Source of the DNA: Papio anubis
Taxonomy: Eukaryota > Chordata > Mammalia > Primates > Cercopithecidae
DNA length: 64,000 bases
Direction of reading: 5' to 3'
Assembly: GCF_008728515.1 (NCBI RefSeq)
Contig: NC_044981.1
Location: forward strand, 133,301,937 to 133,365,936
The position numbers and the translations under genes were made by a program. The notes under the pieces were generated by a model. That model saw nothing but the letters and a program-made list of their open reading frames with translations. It searched no databases and was not told the origin of the DNA. Each line of letters begins with the position of its first letter. Within the stretch, counting starts at the first letter, position 1. Shown in pieces: positions 60,226 through 64,000 of the stretch.

Positions 60226-60530
60226 TCTTTTCTTTCCTTTTTTTTTTTTTGAGACGGGGATTCTATTTGTCACCCAGGCTGGAGTGCCATGGTGTGAACA
60301 TGGCTCACTGCAACCTCATCTTCCGGAGCAAGTGATCCTCCCACCTCAGCCCCCCAAGTAGCTGGCACTATAGGCATCCACCACCATGCCCAGGTAATTT
60401 TTCAATTTTTTGTAGAGATGTGGTTTTGTGACACTGCCCAGGCTGGTCCCAAACTCCTGAGTTCATGAAATCTGCCCGCCTTGGCCTCCCAAAGTGTTGG
60501 GATTACAGGCATGAGCCACCATGCCCAGCC
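60226..60530 (-). mobile_element. Alu with target-site duplication
   Basis: Reverse-complement Alu, moderately diverged. TGTACCTTTCTTTT on the left matches TATACCTTTCTTTT on the right. Confidence 0.9.
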
Positions 60531-60869
60531 TATACCTTTCTTTTATTTTGTACTTTAAAACAGGTTTTATATGCTTACATGTCCAAATTTCACCCTTTTG
60601 TGAGGAGGGGAAAAGCACTCAGAAATCTTTACAATGAAGAAATAATAAAAAAGTCTAGATTTATCTACTTGATGACTAAGTCAGAAAATGTGGCTAAAGG
60701 TGAGATTCCAAAATAATATTTACTCTTATTGCTTCTTCCAAGTTAACACTGCAAAATATAAGAGTGGTACATCACGTTCTTCTTTTCTCTTGCCACAGCT
60801 ATAGTTGGGTCCTTCATTCTTCTTTCTTTCATCTACCCCACAAATTGCTTCTGGATTTATATTTAAAAA

Positions 60870-61440
60870 GCACAGTTCTGATTACACTGTGTTCCATGCT
60901 CAAAGCTTTCAGCTTATCCTCTCCAGTGAGGCTTATCCCAAGTACAAGTGTTGTTAAATGAAACTGCTTAACTGATTATTGAAGGCCTGACAAGACCTGG
61001 CCTCTATTGGCCTTTCTGGTTATGTGTTTCCTTTATCAATTACTCTGGGCAAACTCTACTTCTTTTTCCTAAACGGACCCTAAAACTTCCTTCTTCCTCT
61101 GCCTTCCTTTAAGTCATTCCCTCTTTTCAGAATACTCTCCCCGTTCCCTGACTCTACCTCCAACTCCCCAGCACTATCCCACCTCAATGCCTGGCTCAAA
61201 TCCTTCCCTTCAGGAAATCTTCAGGCCCTACTAGAAGTGATTGTTCCTTCTAGAACTTTTATGTCACTTCTCAAGGCTTCTATAATGTGGTAGAACATTC
61301 TGCATTATGTGACAAGGTATGTGTACATATCTTATTTTCCCTACTATTTTATAAACTTTGTGAGTGAAAGAACTCCTTTATACATCTTTGTGTACCTTAC
61401 AGAAAGTAACACTGAACATAGTAGAGGTTTTTTCCATGTT
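60870..61440 (+). repeat. L2 remnant
   Basis: TGACAAGACCTGGCCTCTAT, CTCAAATCCTTCCCTTCAGG and TTTGTGAGTGAAAGAACTCC are in L2 3' order. Confidence 0.65.
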
Positions 61441-61645
61441 GGCTAAATCTTAGATAAAACTTCAAACCCTGAAGTAACATCTGGTTTCTTTTAATCTTCT
61501 GCTTTACATACATAATGATCACCTGTCAACGATACTGCCTGGCTTTCATATTCTAGTTGAATATATGTTTTCTCAGATCCTTTCACTGATTTATTACTCT
61601 GGTCTTATGTAACATCATCTTCACTAATCTTTTTGTTGTTTTCTT

Positions 61646-61949
61646 TTTCTTTTTTTTTTTTTTTTTTTTTTGAGATGGAGTCTTGCTGTCTCCCAGGCTG
61701 GAGTGCAGTGGCGCGATCTCGGCTCACTGCAAGCTCTGCCTCCCGGGTTCACGCCATTCTCCTGCCTCAGCCTCCCGAGTAGCTGGGACTAGAGGCACCC
61801 ACCTCCACGCCCGGCTATTTTTTTGTATTTTTAGTAGAGACGGGGTTTCACTGTGTTAGCCAGGATGGTCTTGATCTCCTGACCTTGTGATCCACCTGCC
61901 TCGGCCTCCCAAAGTGCTGGGATTACAGGCATGAGCCACCGCCCCGGCC
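61646..61949 (-). mobile_element. Alu, AluY-like, with target-site duplication
   Basis: Reverse-complement Alu close to consensus with a 23-base T run. TTTTTGTTGTTTTCT is present on both sides. Low divergence points to a fairly recent insertion, in keeping with a catarrhine genome. Confidence 0.93.
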
Positions 61950-62246
61950 CTTTTTGTTGTTTTCTAAGTTTTTTTCAGGCAGTCATGAATTCCTTTTCAA
62001 TGTTCACCTTGAACTTATTGTCTTGGCATTGTTTAGAAGTGTTAGATGTGAATAAGGAGGAAAAAGAATATGCTGTTACTGGAGCATCATATTCTTAAAT
62101 ACTACAACAATATAAATTGATGGACTAAGAAAGGGCTTTTCTGATCGTCCTAGCTCCACAGTTGTTAAAAAAACAGAATTTTTGAGATGGAAGACTAAGG
62201 TATCTAACAAGGTTTGAGTTCAAGCCTGAAAACAAGAAAACTGTCC

Positions 62247-62298
62247 TTTCTTTCTTTCTTTCTCCCCTCCCCTCCACTCCCTTTCCTTCCTTCCTTTG
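62247..62298. repeat. Pyrimidine-rich simple repeat
   Basis: TTTC units pass into CCCCT and TTCC units. On the transcribed strand sense this is a purine tract. Confidence 0.85.
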
Positions 62299-62959
62299 AC
62301 TAAAGTTTCACGTTGGCACTTAACAACTCTGCCCTGGCTCATTAGCACGCTACCTTCTAGAAAGCTCTGTCTCTATCCTAGTAAACTTCAAATTGGGTAA
62401 ATAAAGAGCAAACTTTTGAGACAAATCAGCTATTTCCTATCTACTCCAAAACAAAAAATAAATGTAAAAATTATAACCAAAGCCATTTTTATTGTTGTTT
62501 ATATGAGACAAAAGAATATATATGTATAATGTTTGTTTCTTTTTGCTCTTATTTCATATATTGTTCCTTCATTCCTGCCATAACCTCACTAGTTGGCCTT
62601 TTTTGGGTTTGTTTTTCGCAAGAGGAAGGTACTCTCATCCATGGCTTTTTATTATACAATAATAAGGTTTTCTTTTTTGCTATTTGTATTATTCTATGCA
62701 AACAGTAATAGAATATACCAGAATTCTTAGTTCTATAATAATAAGTGGTAACTATTGTTCCATGAAATGTGTTTTGCAATTTACAAACAAAACAAAACTA
62801 ACCTCTCCCCCACTCCAACTCCTCCTACCCCAAATCGCTTCAGGTTAAAGGAAAAGAACCCAAGATCATTCATCGGGGAATCCTGGGGAAAGACATTCCC
62901 TCTAGGAATAATCCAACAATTACAATCAATTACTGATACTGACGATAAAAAGAACTTAC

Positions 62960-63114
62960 AGAATTGGCTTGTTTCCGGGCTTGGTTTATCAATTCCTTTA
63001 TCTCAGAGATGTTTTTCTTTAGATTATCCTCAAGTTCCTTGATGGGTTTGAGTTTATCTATTAGCCGGTCAGCTTCCTGTTCTAGATTTTTGACAGTGGC
63101 ATCTGCGTCGGCAA
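62960..63114 (-). CDS. LAMA2: LAMA2 window exon 1: end of coiled coil
   Basis: A 155-base exon with acceptor TATGCAG and donor GTAAGT. Its first two bases complete a valine codon begun upstream, then 51 codons follow and it ends in phase 0. The product is charged and helical, with repeated leucine/isoleucine spacing (VKNLEQEADRLIDKL, ELEDNLKKNISEIKEL). It closes the laminin I/II coiled-coil region through which alpha-2 pairs with the beta and gamma chains. It includes one N-glycosylation sequon (NIS). The last residues QARKQANS lead directly into LG1 in the next exon. Confidence 0.95.
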
Positions 63115-64000
63115 CTGCATAGAACAAAATTAGTGTGCACGTATGTGCATGCACACACGTGCACACACAGAATTAGAATAGCAGTATGCTTAACCAAACA
63201 ATTTCATCTTATTAACGCGACAAAGCATGGCCATAACAGCTAAAGCAAAATGTGTGATGGCAAATGTGAATATTTTAGTTGAGACTCAAGCAGGCCAAGG
63301 GAGCAGATGTTAGGACAGAGCGCCACCACTTTTGCTTTGTGATTAAGGTAAAAATTAGCATTGAAGGTAGAGAATATGAGGAACTTAATTCAATGCTTAA
63401 TTTCTAATTTCAGCCAAAAAGTTAACCTTTACAGAATAGAACTTTAGTCACAGAAGCAAGGAAATGAAAGCATCTTTAAAATGTCACCTAGTCTGTCCAA
63501 GCCAGAACTGTATTTAAATCAGGGTTTTTACACAAAATTGGTTTTCTTTCTTTTTCTCACCGTCTTTTTTTTTGCACATCTTAAAGAGAGAAGCTATCAA
63601 AATGTCTTTTGAAGAACATTTTGATGTTGAAAAACCCTTAGACTAAAGGCCTATATTTAATTAAATCTTTCATGGTGCAGTTCAATTTCATTTTGAAGAA
63701 CGGTTGATTATCCTGTGTTATATATTAGGTTGACCCATATTAAACAGCTGTTTTTGTAGGTTAAAAAAAAATGGATTACATATTGGCAATTTCAAAAGTT
63801 TCAACCCTAAAGTAGTTGGAGGTCATCACTGATCTACAGACTTTCATTATGTGCTTTTCAACGGAGGGCCTATGCCACGTGGTAAACCACTTATTCTATT
63901 GCTGGGATGCTGGCAGTCTCATCCACACTATGTCATTTATTATCTGATTAAGTGTGTATTGTTCAGCTTTCTGTATTGTGACTCTGATGAAAAAGTGAAA
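63115..64000 (-). other. LAMA2: LAMA2 intron (5' edge of window)
   Basis: Intron upstream of the first exon in the window. It contains a short purine-pyrimidine alternating TG/CA-rich patch at about 63133-63168. I see no other recognisable element in this stretch. Confidence 0.8.

Larger units (their letters stand above)
55578..62959 (-). other. LAMA2: LAMA2 intron, repeat-rich
   Basis: A 7.4 kb intron. It holds two plus-strand Alus (57932, 58447), two minus-strand Alus (60226, 61646), a MaLR LTR (58964-59351), a 35-base tandem duplication (59562-59631), an L2 remnant (about 60870-61440) and a pyrimidine-rich simple repeat near 62247. The part from 55578 to 57930 shows no recognisable element. 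Confidence 0.85.
1..64000 (-). other. LAMA2: LAMA2 gene, internal 3' portion (18 exons, partial)
   Basis: The minus strand encodes laminin subunit alpha-2, the heavy chain of laminins 211 and 221. It is secreted into the basement membrane of muscle and peripheral nerve, where its C-terminal LG domains bind alpha-dystroglycan and integrins. Eighteen exons were joined by hand. Every junction has AG/GT ends, the phases fit, and the 861 codons read through without a stop. The order is end of coiled coil, LG1, LG2, LG3 with a basic cleavage site, proline-rich linker, LG4, start of LG5. The promoter, N-terminal LN and LE regions, most of the coiled coil, the bulk of LG5 and the 3' UTR lie outside the window. 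In human, loss of this gene causes merosin-deficient congenital muscular dystrophy. Family assignment is from remembered human and mouse proteins, not a search. Confidence 0.97.

Noticed and set aside
1..64000. CRISPR array, operon, phage or novel prokaryote-like system
   Set aside because: The window is a primate gene with introns and primate repeats. No regularly spaced repeats or bacterial gene layout were seen.

Overview
This is a vertebrate nuclear genome window from a primate, most likely a catarrhine (Old World monkey or ape). Dense Alu elements, including young AluY-like copies, together with L1, L2, MIR, MaLR LTRs and MER2 show this. It is spanned by one gene on the minus strand, LAMA2 (laminin subunit alpha-2, merosin). 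Eighteen coding exons can be placed to the base by AG/GT splice sites, matching phases and family sequence. Together they give 2583 coding bases (861 codons) with no frameshift or premature stop. The gene enters from the right (5' exons beyond 64000) and leaves on the left (LG5, the stop and the 3' UTR lie before position 1). From memory, the protein differs from human LAMA2 at about a dozen of 861 residues, which favours a monkey over human or chimpanzee, but the species is not proven.

Layout in transcript order (right to left). Exon at 62960-63114: end of the laminin coiled coil. Exons between 48257 and 55577: LG1. Exons between 29658 and 44282: LG2, including a 12-base micro-exon at 33042-33053. 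Exons between 16011 and 27213: LG3 with a furin-type RRKRR site, ending in a proline-rich linker. Exons between 971 and 5797: LG4 and the first residues of LG5. The LG domains bind alpha-dystroglycan and integrins and tie the basement membrane to muscle and Schwann cells.

The rest is intron. It holds about fifteen Alu elements plus one Alu monomer, four L1 segments, L2 and MIR remnants, two MaLR LTRs with target-site duplications, an inverted pair of MER2 pieces, a 5S rRNA pseudogene inserted in a MIR, and several simple repeats. No second protein-coding gene, tRNA, CRISPR array or new molecular system was found. The best items for a second look are a cysteine-to-serine change at the end of LG3, a perfect 69-base tandem duplication beside a splice donor, the in-frame micro-exon, an overlapping double donor, and a compact Maf/AP-1/E-box group in a large intron.
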